Made by a program: the position numbers and the translations under genes | Assembly (NCBI GenBank): GCA_900541235.1 | Contig: UQIW01000007.1 | Coordinates: 24,908 to 88,907, forward strand | Source of the DNA: an uncultured Collinsella sp. | GTDB taxonomy: Bacteria > Actinomycetota > Coriobacteriia > Coriobacteriales > Coriobacteriaceae | DNA length: 64,000 nucleotides | Direction: 5' to 3' | The notes under the pieces: model-generated | What the model was told of the DNA's origin: nothing | Seen by the model: the letters and a program-made list of their open reading frames with translations, nothing else | Database searches by the model: none | In this document: positions 33,601 to 41,444 of the stretch, one piece after another | Layout of the letters: each line of letters begins with the position of its first letter | How positions within the stretch are numbered: the stretch's first letter is position 1

Positions 33601-34077
33601 GCCAACGACGAGGCGCTCAAGGCCGATCTTGAGGCTGTCGACCACAAGGCATCCCTTGCCGCGGGCACGACGGGCAACGAGAAGCTGGTCAAGCTGAACG
33701 CTGCCTACGCTCGCTATAAGGCCGCCGTCGATGCCGCCGCTGGCCTCAAGGCTGCTCTGAGCGATGCCGATGCCAAGCTGTCCGATGCCAACGACGCCTA
33801 TGCCGCCGCGCTTGCCGAGCTCGGAGATGCCAAGGATGCCCTGGCTGCTGCGCAGGCCGAGTACGACAAGTATCATCCCAAGGCCGAGCCGCAGGCCAAG
33901 CCTCAGGTTGCGCAGGCTGCTGCAAAGGCCCCCGTTGCCAAGAAACAGGCTGCGCCTGCCGCGCTCGCCCAGACTGGCGACAATTCCGCGCTTGCGGGCG
34001 AGGTGTTCGTCATCGGCGGTGTGACGCTCGTGGCAGCGGGCGTGACGCTGGGCGATCGTCGTCGCAAGCAGATGTAG
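30616..34077 (+). CDS. Large coiled-coil surface protein with CAP domain and LAQTG sorting signal
   Basis: An 1153-residue exported protein. The signal peptide (about 1-48) ends AAIAA. Two long Ala/Lys/Asp-rich coiled coils (about 75-445 and 700-1100) flank a CAP/SCP-like domain (about 452-690) with LRKANGQSALSVSLRM, GHSG, GENLAGGGG and ECGHYLNIID. The C-terminus has LAQTG (1117-1121), a hydrophobic helix and DRRRKQM, an LPxTG-like sortase signal. It is likely a fibrillar cell-wall adhesin or stalk; CAP domains elsewhere bind lipids or act in host contact. A nine-G run at codons 58-61 may switch it on and off. Monocistronic, with a strong terminator. Confidence 0.85.
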   Translation: MANYSPQHFEPRAKAVNVKGVANRAVATVLTAGLIAQPLMSPLAAIAAPSTDNGDSVQGGGSSVENTVAAGNQAVVKTAAQLAEESAKQLKDAQAAYDAAQKKADAAGQSQKQAQQQKNQASQAVTDNAAEQNEAEVAALQEKIDELKAAVEKTEQQQNKLGDLNDQLEQANKSVEDKTQALKDAKAKQDEAKKALDDAQAKLEAMGMDEYEAAKKAVEDARAKLDDANKAVTTAQDNLDQAKAAEASAQQEKQNTEAALTTAQAKKQETAAALAAATTARDNAQQKFNQAQAALDAAVSGTGVDLSALEAAKIAAAGELKTAQAELNAATDADATAQTNLQAAQAAVAAAQEKANAANAAVASAQSAYDAANKEYKDAASKRDAAKTAYEQAQQTEADKKAEYDKLVEVRKQKRSEWEAACAASNAAEKAYDAANAQVEALEQQIADLKSNMTVDQEVISQGMSGFMNYIIGGSQFTATQKKNAQDAVSTLTGADDKAEWYDQYVDQDMSRDTNPLSLEQMRNALTYLDTQNNLRKANGQSALSVSLRMTVAAALNTSYSSNIWGHSGCYYDNGENLAGGGGAYTSGETEDTLGWPYTGLYTQEKEAFDKYVAQYGDELGSHRYDAYYISQNYNSIYQECGHYLNIIDAAAEAIGIATGSGKNTDSEVTVFDYSADDTQADFTVSEFKKLLNDYIDSAYSAGGTRAQKQQLKELQSKLTEAQKKFGTASAAYNAALNKQYDAQEAFKAADTSMNTAKGEYESAQAATATAKGAYDAAKSELDASGIDIDALQQNLNTAKAEAATAQTALDKANATLADCQTNASKASTRKLNAQSAYDAAKVKSDQANEAYDNATASVKDLAAKCDAAKTDLANKQGTLNDAKKADDTAQAGVDKAQAADAHAATALSGAKQAVAAKTQTLSDAQAKAKAAEGELAGANKAFERFAGAQKAVDDAKAAYDAAVAGVADAQKQLEAANEAVVDATFEIVEAKAELANDEALKADLEAVDHKASLAAGTTGNEKLVKLNAAYARYKAAVDAAAGLKAALSDADAKLSDANDAYAAALAELGDAKDALAAAQAEYDKYHPKAEPQAKPQVAQAAAKAPVAKKQAAPAALAQTGDNSALAGEVFVIGGVTLVAAGVTLGDRRRKQM
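30789..30797 (+). repeat. Poly-G(9) tract inside the surface-protein gene
   Basis: Nine consecutive G bases encode Gly-Gly-Gly just after the signal peptide. The present length keeps the frame open; gain or loss of one G would truncate the protein. A typical slipped-strand phase-variation tract. Confidence 0.8.
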
Positions 34078-34144
34078 CGTTTCGAGCGTAGATTCTGCAA
34101 CGAACTTCGGTTCATAGCAGGAACGCTTCGATAGCTTAACCGAT

Positions 34145-34190
34145 AAGGCCGGCGCGCTGTTAAACGCAGCGCGCCGGCCTTTCTTTGTTT
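34145..34190 (+). terminator. Intrinsic terminator of the surface-protein gene
   Basis: A perfect 15-bp stem AAGGCCGGCGCGCTG / CAGCGCGCCGGCCTT with a 7-base loop and TTCTTTGTTT tail. Confidence 0.88.
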
Positions 34191-34195
34191 CGATA

Positions 34196-34237
34196 TCAAA
34201 AAGCCCGGTCAGCAGCCGCAGAAGCTACCGACCGGGC
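34196..34237 (-). terminator. Intrinsic terminator of the OPT gene
   Basis: GCCCGGTC (34203-34210) pairs with GACCGGGC (34230-34237), with additional inner pairs, and a TTTTT run follows on the minus strand. It lies about 40 bases past the OPT stop. Confidence 0.8.
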
Positions 34238-34278
34238 AAGCCGTAGGCAATATGGTTGCTGTCGAGCAGCTGCTCGAC

Positions 34279-35982
34279 TTAGCCCAGCAGGCTTAAGCCC
34301 ACGGAGACAAACGCCAGGATAACGCCGACGATGGACTCGCCGCCGAGCAGGCCGCTGGCAACGACCAGACCCTGTTCCTGGAAGGCGGCGTCCTTGGCAG
34401 CTCTCTCCTCGTCGGAAAGACCAGCGGTGGCGTCGCGGTGGGCGGACCACTTGTCGTAGGCGAGCTTGACGCAGGAGCCCAGGAATGCCGTGAGTGACAT
34501 GTAGAACGGCAGGTACACGCCCAGGCCGATCATCATGGCCGGAATGCCGAGCCAGTACATGACGATGCCGGCGATAAAGCCGCCAACGAACCACGGCACG
34601 CTCGGGATGCCCGAGACCATGGTGGCGACGACGCTTGCCTGCGCGGCAACAAAGCTCTTGTCGGGGCCAAAGGCGTCCGGGCCATAGGCGGTGACGAGCG
34701 CGACCATGACGGCTGCGGCGACCAGGGCGCCCACGATGCCGCCGATGGCTTGGCCGATCCATTGCGCACGCGGGTTGGTGCCCAGCACGGCGCCGGCCTT
34801 AAAGTCGTTCATGACGTCGCCCGCAAGGCCGCACGCCACGGCAACGATGCCGGCGATAAAGAACAGCTTGACCTGAGCGATCTGTGCGAAGGCAGCCACG
34901 ATGAGCATAACGATGAGGCCAAAGATTTCCATGGGGTCGATACCCGTCTGGCCGCAGCTCTGCGCGCTCATGATGGTGGTGACAAAGGTGAACAACGTGA
35001 CGATGACGGCCGGAACGGGGCCAAGGTCGAGCGCGATGGCAACGATTACGGCGATGGCGGCAGCGCCCAGGCCGATGATGCCGGCGTCGAGCTTAAGAGA
35101 GCCCGAGATAAGCGACTGCTCGTCGGTGTCGGTGGAGCTGTCGGCGGCAAGACCGCGGACGATACCGGCGACCTGCGGCAGGATGTCCTTGAGGACGACG
35201 GCGACGCCAAAGCCCATCATAAGACCCATACCGAGGGATTTGACGATACCCTGCGCGGTCACAATATCGAACAGGCCAGCAGCGGTGCCGCCAACGATGA
35301 TGCCAAAGTTGCCCAGCAGCGCGCCGGCAAACCAGAAGGCGACGGGGGCGAAGCCCACGAGGAAGCCGATGGACAGCAGCATGGGCGAGTTGTAGATGGC
35401 AAAGGTCACGCCGGGGATATTGAGCGTGCACAGCATACTGGGCACCACGCCCAGGGCGTCGCGCAGCACGCTGTAGATGCCTGCGATGGCCATGGAGCCA
35501 AAGAGCTGCTTACCGGTCTTGCCGCCGGCCTCGGTAGCACGTAGAGTCTGGGCAGCGGCGTTGCCGGTGGGGAACTCCAGCGCGGCGTCCACGATAAAGT
35601 GACGGTGGATGAGCGCTGTCGCTAGAAGGCCCAAGATGGTGCCGGCGAGCGCCACGATAAACATGTCGAGCCAGCTGATCTGGTCGGCATAGCCCAACAT
35701 CCAGGCGCCCGGGATGGTAAACGCCAGGCCGCCGGCGACCATGGCGCCCGCAGACATGATGGTGTGGGTGACGTTGGCCTCGTTGAGGCTGGCGTTGCCC
35801 ATGAGCTTAAGGAAGAACAGCGAAATGACGGCAGCGAAAATGATCGGCCAGGGGAGGGCGCCCATCTTGAGGGCGGTATAGGCCGAGCTTGCCGTGATGA
35901 TCACGCAGCCAAGGGCGCCGATGACGACGCCGCGCAGCGTGAGTTGACCGCGCATCGAGGTGCGGTTCGAGGGATTGCTCAT
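34279..35982 (-). CDS. OPT family oligopeptide transporter
   Basis: A 567-residue polytopic membrane protein (about 14-16 hydrophobic segments) of the OPT superfamily, which imports peptides or metal-chelate complexes with protons. Typical segments include SSAYTALKMGALPWPIIFAA and NASLNEANVTHTIMSAGAM at the N-terminus and QSCGQTGIDPMEIFG in the middle. Bacterial members of this shorter type are usually assigned to oligopeptide uptake, but the substrate cannot be read. AAGGAG precedes the start. Divergent from coaX, with a possible operator between. Confidence 0.88.
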   Translation of the reverse strand: MSNPSNRTSMRGQLTLRGVVIGALGCVIITASSAYTALKMGALPWPIIFAAVISLFFLKLMGNASLNEANVTHTIMSAGAMVAGGLAFTIPGAWMLGYADQISWLDMFIVALAGTILGLLATALIHRHFIVDAALEFPTGNAAAQTLRATEAGGKTGKQLFGSMAIAGIYSVLRDALGVVPSMLCTLNIPGVTFAIYNSPMLLSIGFLVGFAPVAFWFAGALLGNFGIIVGGTAAGLFDIVTAQGIVKSLGMGLMMGFGVAVVLKDILPQVAGIVRGLAADSSTDTDEQSLISGSLKLDAGIIGLGAAAIAVIVAIALDLGPVPAVIVTLFTFVTTIMSAQSCGQTGIDPMEIFGLIVMLIVAAFAQIAQVKLFFIAGIVAVACGLAGDVMNDFKAGAVLGTNPRAQWIGQAIGGIVGALVAAAVMVALVTAYGPDAFGPDKSFVAAQASVVATMVSGIPSVPWFVGGFIAGIVMYWLGIPAMMIGLGVYLPFYMSLTAFLGSCVKLAYDKWSAHRDATAGLSDEERAAKDAAFQEQGLVVASGLLGGESIVGVILAFVSVGLSLLG

Positions 35983-36108
35983 ATAGAACTCCTTTGCGTA
36001 TATCCGCTTCCCCCGGGAGCGCCGCTACGGATACGGCGCGGGAAGTCGGGTTCCCAAGGGCCGCCGCGTGAGCTCGCAAACGACCGCGCACCAGTATAGC
36101 CGCAAGCT

Positions 36109-36126
36109 AGTCATTTTGGGATGACT
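36109..36126. promoter_or_regulatory. Inverted repeat between the OPT and coaX promoters
   Basis: AGTCAT-tttggg-ATGACT is a perfect 6-6-6 inverted repeat. TATACT-like -10 boxes lie on both sides (plus strand 36141-36146; minus strand 36094-36099). It is well placed to control either gene. Confidence 0.35.
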
Positions 36127-36174
36127 GGTTTAGGTAGGCGATATACTGCTGGGCAGATGAAAGGAGCGCCGACG

Positions 36175-37026
36175 ATGCTTAATGGGTGCGCATATATATT
36201 GACGGTCGACGTGGGCAACACGTCCATTCGCTTTGGCCTGTTTGCCGAGGATTCGGCCGCGGCACAGGAATGTCCGCTTGCGACGTGCGAGATCACGACG
36301 CCGTCGAGCACCACAGCCGACGAGGCGCGCATGCGTCTCGTGCAGGTCATGGCTGCACTGGCGGCCGATGCGGGCATGCCGGGCGCGCTTGTGCCCGCGG
36401 CTGCTGTGCTGAGCTGCGTGGTCCCGGCGCTCGAGCGCCCGTGGAAAGCGGCGCTTTCCCGCACCTGCACGGGGCGCGTGCTCACGGTGGGGCCGGGACT
36501 TAAGACCGGCATGCCCGTGCACTACGACGATCCGGCCGAGATTGGTCCCGACCGCATCGCCGACGCCGTGGCGGCCCGTGCCGTCTACGGCTCTCCGTGC
36601 ATCGTGATTGACCTGGGCACCACGACCAATATCGAGGTCATCGACGCGCGCGGTACCTTTGTGGGCGGCGTCATCGCGCCGGGTCTGGCGCTTGGCGCCC
36701 GTTCGCTTTCGGCGGCCGCGGCGCGTTTGCCTCAGGTCGAGCCCTCGGCGCCCACGCATGTGATCGGCCGCAACACGCGCGAGGCTATGCGCTCGGGCGT
36801 GGTCTTGGGCGAGGTGGCCCGCATCGACGGCATGCTCGACATGGTGCTCGCCGAGATGCGCGCGACCAAGGCCGCGGGGGAGGGCGACGTGCCCATCGTC
36901 ATTACCGGCGACGACGCCGAGGCGCTCGCGTTGCTGGTCGGCCATAGCCTGACGGTTGACGACGCGCTGACGTTGCGGGGTCTCGCCGAGCTCTACCGCA
37001 TCAACCAAAAGCCCCGCCGCGTGTAA
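36175..37026 (+). CDS. coaX: Type III pantothenate kinase
   Basis: Phosphorylates pantothenate in the first step of coenzyme A synthesis. The 283-residue ASKHA-fold enzyme has TVDVGNTSIRFGLF at the N-terminus, GPDRIADAVAA, and DLGTTTNIEVIDARGTFVGGVIAPG, the family phosphate and pantothenate motifs. Type III enzymes need a monovalent cation and are not inhibited by CoA. The start at 36175 lies eight bases after AAGGAG; the upstream in-frame ATG adds 18 residues unlike the family. The dCMP deaminase gene follows 84 bases later. Confidence 0.9.
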   Translation: MLNGCAYILTVDVGNTSIRFGLFAEDSAAAQECPLATCEITTPSSTTADEARMRLVQVMAALAADAGMPGALVPAAAVLSCVVPALERPWKAALSRTCTGRVLTVGPGLKTGMPVHYDDPAEIGPDRIADAVAARAVYGSPCIVIDLGTTTNIEVIDARGTFVGGVIAPGLALGARSLSAAAARLPQVEPSAPTHVIGRNTREAMRSGVVLGEVARIDGMLDMVLAEMRATKAAGEGDVPIVITGDDAEALALLVGHSLTVDDALTLRGLAELYRINQKPRRV

Positions 37027-37110
37027 AGGTGAGGGCGCCGGTGGGACAAACGCCTCCACCTTTCACCTGCTACAATGGGTCAAACTATTGCGATTACGGA
37101 GGTGTCTGCC

Positions 37111-37635
37111 ATGTCGGACGATCTTCATCAAACTTCGTCAGGCAAGCGCCTGGACGTCATTAGCTGGGACGAGTTCTTTATGAGCGTGGCCATCGCCGCG
37201 CAGCGCCGCAGCAAGGACCCCAACACGCAGGTGGGTGCGTGCATCGCCAACACCAACCACCGCATCCTTTCGGTGGGTTACAACGGCACACCCTCGGCAC
37301 TCAACGATGACTTTTTCCCGTGGGGAACGAGCGACGACCCGCTGCAGGACAAGCACAACTACGTGGTGCATGCCGAGGCAAACGCCGTGCTCAACTACCG
37401 CGGCTCGCTCAAAGACCTCGAGGGTTCCACGGTCTACGTCACGCTGTTCCCGTGCCACGACTGCGCCAAGATCCTGGCGCAGGTGGGCGTGGGCGAGGTC
37501 GTCTACCTGGACAATAAGTATGCCGACACCGATGACGGCCGTATCAGCCGCCGCATTCTCGACTCCTGCGGCATCAGCTACCGCCAGGTCATCGTCGATG
37601 TTCAGATTGGTACCGGGGGACAAGCTCAGCAGTAG
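37111..37635 (+). CDS. dCMP deaminase
   Basis: A 174-residue zinc-dependent cytidine deaminase-fold enzyme converting dCMP to dUMP for thymidylate synthesis. Zinc and catalytic residues are in HAEANAVLN and PCHDCAKIL; NTQVGACIAN, VGYNGTP and the C-terminal GYR-like region are as in ComEB-type deaminases. The start follows GGAGG in GATTACGGAGGTGTCTGCC. The 12 upstream residues of a longer frame are not conserved. Confidence 0.9.
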   Translation: MSDDLHQTSSGKRLDVISWDEFFMSVAIAAQRRSKDPNTQVGACIANTNHRILSVGYNGTPSALNDDFFPWGTSDDPLQDKHNYVVHAEANAVLNYRGSLKDLEGSTVYVTLFPCHDCAKILAQVGVGEVVYLDNKYADTDDGRISRRILDSCGISYRQVIVDVQIGTGGQAQQ

Positions 37636-37767
37636 TGCGTGCCAACGCCAGCTGGCGGCAAAACAGCCAAAAGAGCCCCGTCCCAAATTGACTACTCGTG
37701 AAAGTCGCGTCTGCGCGCATGGACGGCTCGTGAGCGGGTACATGGCTGTAGTAACATAGCTTCTGTC

Positions 37768-37783
37768 CGCGGGCGCGCCCGCG
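37768..37783. other. 16-bp perfect palindrome upstream of the NifU-like gene
   Basis: CGCGGGCGCGCCCGCG followed by TTATT. It may be a short terminator for the deaminase transcript or a regulatory site; it sits 22 bases before the GTG start. Confidence 0.35.
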
Positions 37784-37805
37784 TTATTGTGAGAAAGGAG
37801 CCCCT

Positions 37806-38084
37806 GTGGCTGTTAACGAAGAGCTGCTTAAGAAGGTTCTTGAAGAGATTCGCCCCAACCTGCAGGCCGACGGCGGCGACATGGAGTATATAGGCGTTGA
37901 TGACGAGGGCGTCGTCAAGCTGGAGCTTCAGGGCGCCTGTGCCGGTTGTCCCATGAGCGCCCTGACGCTTTCCATGGGCATCGAGCGTATCCTCAAGGAG
38001 CACGTGCCCGGCGTTACGCGTGTCGAGCAGGTCAATGCCTCCGGCGAGACCGATGACCTGTACGACGAGTATGCGCCGTTCTAA
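37806..38084 (+). CDS. NifU C-terminal domain (Nfu-type) iron-sulfur carrier
   Basis: A 92-residue stand-alone Nfu domain. The CxxC motif in GACAGCPMS carries a 4Fe-4S cluster for transfer to client enzymes; LQADGGDMEY is the family signature. The acidic C-terminal tail (DDLYDEYAPF) is extra. The start is a GTG after AAAGGAG. Clients nearby could include the radical SAM enzyme and the giant activase, by inference. Confidence 0.88.
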   Translation: MAVNEELLKKVLEEIRPNLQADGGDMEYIGVDDEGVVKLELQGACAGCPMSALTLSMGIERILKEHVPGVTRVEQVNASGETDDLYDEYAPF

Positions 38085-38130
38085 GAAGTGAAAGCTGCGG
38101 GCGATATGCTCCGCATAGACGTCACGCCCG

Positions 38131-38170
38131 AATATGCGGCTGCGAGCGCAAGGCCCGCGGCCGCATTTGT
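38131..38170 (+). terminator. Hairpin after the NifU-like gene
   Basis: AATATGCGGCtGC and GCgGCCGCATTT pair around a loop of about 14 bases, followed by GTATG. A moderate terminator candidate between nfu and lgt. Confidence 0.45.
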
Positions 38171-38193
38171 ATGTAGGGAGCAGGGGGACCGAT

Positions 38194-39015
38194 ATGCTCA
38201 ACGACCTCTACCATATGCTTGATCCCGTCGCCATCTCGGCGGGGCCCATCACCATCTACTGGTACGGCTTGGCCTATGTGGTCGGAGCTCTGCTCACGGC
38301 GGTCGTCATGTACCGCACGCAGCGCCGTTGGGGTTTTGACATTACGGTCGACGACCTGACGAGTGTCGTGGTCGGCGTGGTCTTTGGCCTTATCATTGGC
38401 GCCCGCCTGTTCTACGTCATCTTTTACGGCGACGGCTACTACTGGGCGCATCCGCTCGAGATCTTTGCTACCAATGAAGGCGGCATGAGCTTCCATGGCG
38501 GCCTGGTGGGCGGCATCATCGGCGGCGTGCTCGTGTGCCGCATGTACAAGCTCGACGCCTGGACCATCGCCGACCTTGCCGTTATCGGTGCTCCGCTGGC
38601 CTTATGTCTGGGACGCTGCGCCAACTTTGTCAACGGCGAGCTGTGGGGCAAGCCGACCGATCTGCCCTGGGGCGTGATCTTTGGCGGCACCGCGGGCGAT
38701 ATGCCGCGTCATCCTTCCCAGCTCTATGAGGCATTCCTAGAGGGCGTCGTGCTCTTCTGTATTTTGCAGGTGCTCAGCCGCAAAAAGCCGCTGCTGCCCC
38801 AGGGTACGTTTATGGGCGTGTTCGTGATGGGGTACGGCATCGTCCGCTTTCTCGTTGAGTTCGTGCGCGTGCCCGATGCCCAGCTGGGTTATCTGCTGGG
38901 GGGCGTCATCACCATGGGCCAGCTGCTGAGCCTGCCACTCGTGATTGCCGGTCTGGCGCTCATCATCTTCGCCCGACACCGCAATCGTCCCCAGCGCATC
39001 TACCTCGACGCCTAA
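38194..39015 (+). CDS. lgt: Prolipoprotein diacylglyceryl transferase
   Basis: Transfers diacylglycerol from phosphatidylglycerol to the lipobox Cys of prelipoproteins. The 273-residue, seven-helix membrane enzyme has GGMSFHGGLVGG (essential His), LGRCANFVNGELWGKPTDLPWG (essential Arg and Asn), and RHPSQLYEAFLEG. The start at 38194 follows GGGAGCAGGGGG and matches the family N-terminus. The ABC binding protein at 14-15 kb is one obvious substrate. A perfect palindromic element lies one base past its stop. Confidence 0.92.
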   Translation: MLNDLYHMLDPVAISAGPITIYWYGLAYVVGALLTAVVMYRTQRRWGFDITVDDLTSVVVGVVFGLIIGARLFYVIFYGDGYYWAHPLEIFATNEGGMSFHGGLVGGIIGGVLVCRMYKLDAWTIADLAVIGAPLALCLGRCANFVNGELWGKPTDLPWGVIFGGTAGDMPRHPSQLYEAFLEGVVLFCILQVLSRKKPLLPQGTFMGVFVMGYGIVRFLVEFVRVPDAQLGYLLGGVITMGQLLSLPLVIAGLALIIFARHRNRPQRIYLDA

Positions 39016-39016
39016 C

Positions 39017-39059
39017 CAAGACCACCACAAAGGGGACAGGCACCTTTGTGGTGGTCTTG
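39017..39059 (+). repeat. GGACAGG-core palindrome with 17-bp perfect arms
   Basis: CAAGACCACCACAAAGG (39017-39033), core GGACAGGCA, and the exact complement (39043-39059). It starts one base after the lgt stop. Arms are unrelated to those at 3981 or 41280; the core is shared. Confidence 0.82.
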
Positions 39060-39095
39060 CCGAGTTTGATAGGTTTCTAGAAAGGCTTTCGGACT

Positions 39096-41279
39096 GTGAA
39101 GGATTCCGACCTCTCCACAACGGCTGCGCGCGACGCTGCCCGCATCGTCTGGTTTAAGCGCTACCCCGCCAAGCAGACGCTCATCGCATTTTTGCTCGCG
39201 CTGTTGGCGACCACGGCGTTTTCCATCGATCCTGCCCCGGTGTCGAGCAACGCAGTCTTGGCGATTGACCCCAAAGCCTCGGGCATGCTGTACGTGTGCT
39301 ACGAGGTGCTCCTCTCGTTTGCCGGCCATACCGACGCGGTCATGCTGCTTGCGCTTGCCTGCCTGCTCACCTTGCCGTTTCGCTACGTGTTCTTTGGCCG
39401 TGGCGACACCTGGCGTCCATCGATCATTCTGCCGTCGCTGTTCTTCGCCATCTGCATGGTGTTCGGCCGCAGCTACGATCTCACCGACTCGGCCGAGATT
39501 GTCCTTGGCGACAAAGCCCGCATCATCTGCGCCTGGATTGGCGGCGCGGGCTGGATGCTCTTAGCGATCGTGGCCTTCTATTTGGCTTTTGAGTGCCTGG
39601 ATTGGCTGAGCTCTCGGCGCATTCCGTTTTCCGAAGCGCACTTTGGCCGCGTATGGCGTGTGACTCACGCCGTGCTCTCGGTCCATCCCTTTGCCGGCCC
39701 CTTCCTGGTGCTTATGATCGCCTGGGCGCCCACGCTTATCGCTTCGCTGCCCGGCCTTTTTATGGGAGATACGGGTGCGCAGATTCGCCAGTGGTTCAAC
39801 TACCCCAACGGCACGAGTGACTACCTGCGTCTGCTCAATCCCAATGTGTTGCTCAACGGACATCATCCCGTGGTGCACACGGCTATCATCGGTTCGTGCG
39901 TCCAGCTGGGGCTTTCACTGTTCAACAGCGCCAACGCAGGTCTTGCCATCTACACCTGCGCTCAGTTCGTCATTACGGCCGCCTGCATGGCCTATTCCAT
40001 CTCGTCGCTGCGCAAGCTGGGCGTGAGCCTGCCGGTCCGCGGCGTGATCTTGCTGTTCTTTGTGTTTATGCCGATGTTCTCTAACTACGCGGCGTTGCTC
40101 ACCAAAGACGTGCTCTTTGCCGACGCGTTCTTGGTGCTGCTGGTACAGACCGTCAAGCTCGTGGCATGTGGCTTGCCCCGTCGTGATGCCAATGTCGAGC
40201 GAACGGGCGAGAAAGCCCCCGTGCTCTTTGCGCGCCACGACTGGCTGCTGCTTGCTCTGGGCGCCATGGGCTCCACGTTTCTGCGTAACGGCGGCCTGGT
40301 GTTTCCCCTGGCGGCATGCGTAATCGCGGCGGCGCTTTGCGCATGGGACGTGCATGTGGCTCGTCGTGCAGCCAAGCAGGCTGGTGCTGCGCCTTCGGGC
40401 GCCACCCCGCGTTTCCGCTGGGTGGGAGTTCTTGCGGTGCTTGCGCTCTGCCTTGCCTCTAATATGTACTTCACCAAGGTCTTTATGCCGGCACACGACA
40501 TCACGCCTGGTTCCAAGCGCGAAATCCTCTCGATTCCGTTCCAGCAGACGGCTCGTTTTGTCCAAAAGCACGACGGCCTCAACTCGGGCGTCAACCCCAC
40601 GGTTAAGGAGGACGGCACCATCGTGGAGGCTCCTTGCGACGGCTTGGTGACCGACGAAGAGCGTGCCGTGATCGACCGTGTGCTCAAGTACGAGAATCTG
40701 GGGCGCCGTTACAACCCGGATAAGTCGGACGCCGTCAAAAATTGCTTTAACGAGTACGCCTCGCAGGAGGACATCAAGGCTTATTTTGAGGTGTGGGCCC
40801 AGATGTTCAAAAAGGATCCCGAGTGCTATATCTCGGCGCTCATCAATAACTACTACGGCTACTTTTATCCGAGCGCCCGCGATGCGTGGGTCTACAGCAC
40901 GGCGCGCAGTGCCGAGATTATGGCGAAGCCCGATAACCTCAAGTACTTTGACTTCCATCCGGTCGATAGCAAGGTCGTGCGCTGGTGCGACCACCTGATC
41001 AACCTGTATCGCGTGGCAGTACAACGCATCCCGTTTATCTCGCTCACCATGAGCTCGGCCACCTATGTGTGGATCATGATCGCCGTGGTGCTCTATCTGC
41101 TACGTCGTCATTCGTGGCGCGGGCTGGCCATTTGGGTGCCGCTGCTGGGCGTGCTCGCCGTGTGCCTGATCGGTCCCTGCAATGGCTCGACCTACATGCG
41201 CTACCTGTATCCGGTCATCGCCTGCATGCCCTTTGCCATCGGCGCCACCATCACCCGCAGCGACCTCCTCTGGTCCTAA
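39096..41279 (+). CDS. Large multi-pass membrane protein (DUF6020-like)
   Basis: A 727-residue protein with about twelve membrane helices, including SLPGLFMGDTGAQIRQWFNYPNG and NPNVLLNGHHPVVHTAIIG extracytoplasmic loops. The layout resembles DUF6020 proteins and, distantly, GT-C-type membrane glycosyltransferases. A soluble region (about 470-620) precedes the last helices. By analogy it may add sugars or other groups to cell-envelope polymers using lipid-linked donors, but no catalytic residue can be named with confidence. The start is a GTG after AGAAAGG. Monocistronic; a repeat abuts its stop. Confidence 0.65.
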   Translation: MKDSDLSTTAARDAARIVWFKRYPAKQTLIAFLLALLATTAFSIDPAPVSSNAVLAIDPKASGMLYVCYEVLLSFAGHTDAVMLLALACLLTLPFRYVFFGRGDTWRPSIILPSLFFAICMVFGRSYDLTDSAEIVLGDKARIICAWIGGAGWMLLAIVAFYLAFECLDWLSSRRIPFSEAHFGRVWRVTHAVLSVHPFAGPFLVLMIAWAPTLIASLPGLFMGDTGAQIRQWFNYPNGTSDYLRLLNPNVLLNGHHPVVHTAIIGSCVQLGLSLFNSANAGLAIYTCAQFVITAACMAYSISSLRKLGVSLPVRGVILLFFVFMPMFSNYAALLTKDVLFADAFLVLLVQTVKLVACGLPRRDANVERTGEKAPVLFARHDWLLLALGAMGSTFLRNGGLVFPLAACVIAAALCAWDVHVARRAAKQAGAAPSGATPRFRWVGVLAVLALCLASNMYFTKVFMPAHDITPGSKREILSIPFQQTARFVQKHDGLNSGVNPTVKEDGTIVEAPCDGLVTDEERAVIDRVLKYENLGRRYNPDKSDAVKNCFNEYASQEDIKAYFEVWAQMFKKDPECYISALINNYYGYFYPSARDAWVYSTARSAEIMAKPDNLKYFDFHPVDSKVVRWCDHLINLYRVAVQRIPFISLTMSSATYVWIMIAVVLYLLRRHSWRGLAIWVPLLGVLAVCLIGPCNGSTYMRYLYPVIACMPFAIGATITRSDLLWS

Positions 41280-41314
41280 TTTGGTGCATTGGGGTCAGGT
41301 TGCTTTGCACCAAA
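41280..41314 (+). repeat. GGGGTCAGG-core palindrome abutting the DUF6020 stop
   Basis: TTTGGTGCA (41280-41288) and TGCACCAAA (41306-41314) flank TTGGGGTCAGGTTGCTT. It begins on the base after the stop. The core is a diverged form of GGGACAGGTT. Confidence 0.65.
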
Positions 41315-41444
41315 GGGTGGCATCATCACGACGCCTTCATTTTGGGGTTTATCTCGCAGGCCAGTAGGTATATCATAACGACGTTTGTTTATATTGCCCG
41401 AGCATCTGCGCTGGGCTTTAGGTCGAAACCGATAGGAGACACGT

